This document shows positions 63,171-64,000 of a stretch of 64,000 nucleotides of DNA, in pieces. The notes under the pieces are model-generated. The model was not told the DNA's origin. It saw only the letters and a program-made list of their open reading frames with translations, and did not search any database. How positions within the stretch are numbered: the first letter of the stretch is position 1; each line of letters begins with the position of its first letter. This stretch comes from Streptomyces sp. Edi2 (lineage in GTDB: Bacteria; Actinomycetota; Actinomycetes; Streptomycetales; Streptomycetaceae): assembly GCF_040253635.1 (NCBI RefSeq), contig NZ_JBEJGX010000003.1, positions 8,209,501-8,273,500 of the forward strand, given 5' to 3'. The position numbers were made by a program, and so were the translations under genes.

Positions 63171-64000
63171 GTGTCGGAAAGTGACTTTTATACCGTTAAT
63201 CACCGATATGAAGCCCAGGACGCGCCATGGGAGTGGCCCACGTGGGAGCTGCGGGCGCACGGCTCGGCCGCGCCCGCTCTCGCCCCCGGCCCCGCCGCCC
63301 CGGACGATCCCGCCGGATCGCGGGGCCCCGGGTGTCCGCTGCCCCGGCTCGATCCGCTGGGCCCCTGGTGCAGCGCCCGGCTGACGTTCGCCGACGGCGC
63401 CCGGGTCGATGTCCTTGTGACGGTCTCCGACGACCACATCACCGTCGAGGACGTACGGGCCGACCCACCGCTGACCCTCGCCGGCCTGACCGACCTGGCC
63501 CGCTGGATCGAAGGCCCGCTGGACGACGCCTTCCGGGCCGCCACGGGGCAGCCGCACAGGAACCGGCCCGCGCCCCGGCAGCCCGGGGGGCCGGTGACCA
63601 CCTCGGTGGAGCCGGAGAGCGGGCCGCGGACGGGGCCGCGGACGGGGTCGCAGAACGGGCCGCAGGCCGGGCCGCACGCGGCGCCGTTGGGGGGCGCGGC
63701 AGCCGAGCCGGTGACCGGGCCGGGGTCGGGGGGCGAGCCGCGGGGCGAGCCGGGGACGGAGCCGGAGCCGATGGGCGCTGGACAGGGGGCGGCGACAGGG
63801 GGGTGTGTGGTACCTGCGACGCAGGGGGAGGCCGTCCCGGAGGAAGGAACGACGGGCGAGGGAACGACGGGCACCATCCGGGGAGACGGGGTGCTTCACG
63901 GGGCGGAGGCGGGCACCGGCGCCGGGCGCCTCGCTGAGCAGACCGCCGAGCCATCGGCATCGGCCGGACCGCCCGACGAGCCCTCCGCCGGGAAGCCCTC
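63171..64000 (+). CDS. DUF6214-like protein, cut by the window edge
   Basis: From GTG 63171, open without a stop to the last base (276 codons seen). N-terminal ~130 residues read as a folded domain: FYTVNHRYEAQDAPWEWPTWELRAHG, then PWCSARLTFADGARVDVLVTVSDDHITVEDVRADPPLTL, LTDLARWIEGPLDDAFR, which recalls DUF6214 (from memory). Residues ~140 onward are a disordered Gly/Pro/Glu/Thr tail of GPRTG-type repeats. Codon third positions are strongly GC in this frame only. Truncated by the window. Confidence 0.75.
   Translation, partial: MSESDFYTVNHRYEAQDAPWEWPTWELRAHGSAAPALAPGPAAPDDPAGSRGPGCPLPRLDPLGPWCSARLTFADGARVDVLVTVSDDHITVEDVRADPPLTLAGLTDLARWIEGPLDDAFRAATGQPHRNRPAPRQPGGPVTTSVEPESGPRTGPRTGSQNGPQAGPHAAPLGGAAAEPVTGPGSGGEPRGEPGTEPEPMGAGQGAATGGCVVPATQGEAVPEEGTTGEGTTGTIRGDGVLHGAEAGTGAGRLAEQTAEPSASAGPPDEPSAGKP

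Overview
The window reads as a chromosomal stretch of a Streptomyces or close relative. It is very GC-rich with GC-rich third codon positions, uses many GTG/TTG starts, has 4-nt stop/start overlaps between coupled genes, and is dense in TetR, MarR, ArsR, PucR, Lrp and LysR regulators and natural-product genes. About 57 genes or gene remnants can be supported. No tRNA, rRNA, CRISPR array or intact mobile element was seen.

Left end (1-3.5 kb): a broken coding remnant, an alpha/beta hydrolase, a decayed IS5-type transposase, a VOC protein, a DUF1648-type membrane protein and a 2OG-oxygenase-like protein. 3.9-8.4 kb is a zinc-starvation locus. It encodes cysteine-poor paralogues of S18, L31, L33, L28, S14 and L32, plus two COG0523 proteins, one with a normal GTPase P-loop and one whose P-loop has been lost. 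Two near-identical palindromes at 5833 and 8371 are probable Zur operators. 8.7-12.8 kb carries a Tat-type lipoprotein with glycosidase-like residues, an unknown protein and a secreted M9 collagenase-type protease.

13.3-22.3 kb is a small nonribosomal peptide cluster, all on the minus strand: LysR regulator, A-T protein with an apparent frameshift, truncated condensation-domain stub, cytochrome P450, A-T-C synthetase and a stand-alone C domain. No thioesterase is present. The first two enzymes each carry an apparent one-base loss, so the cluster is either decaying or contains two sequence errors.

22.6-34.8 kb holds a secreted SGNH hydrolase with a PKD domain; a TetR regulator with two operators facing a three-subunit molybdenum hydroxylase operon (2Fe-2S, FAD/4Fe-4S and Mo subunits) followed by its XdhC maturation factor; a SigE-type sigma factor with a membrane partner; a PIG-V-like mannosyltransferase; a DUF72 protein; and an acylphosphatase.

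34.9-39.8 kb is a compact class I lanthipeptide operon read right to left. A 46-residue precursor with an FDLD leader motif and a short CPVTSWSC end is followed by a 13-bp hairpin, then a full-length LanB dehydratase and LanC cyclase. No transporter or protease lies alongside. A murB gene lies upstream.

41.7-64 kb is mostly ordinary accessory metabolism: a 2-hydroxyacid dehydrogenase and an FMN hydroxyacid oxidase beside a divergent PucR regulator; a MarR/SDR pair; an orphan sugar-binding lipoprotein; Lrp; an AlkZ-like protein; a FUSC membrane protein; a lactonase; a SnoaL protein; a CbiX-like protein; a GlcNAc-kinase-like protein; a LOR/scramblase protein; Ung; a BNR-repeat protein; an OYE reductase with a divergent ArsR regulator and two operators; a ferredoxin-NADP reductase; and a DUF6214-like gene cut off by the right edge. 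Short tandem repeats of 4, 7, 8, 9 and 30 bp recur in the spacers throughout the window.
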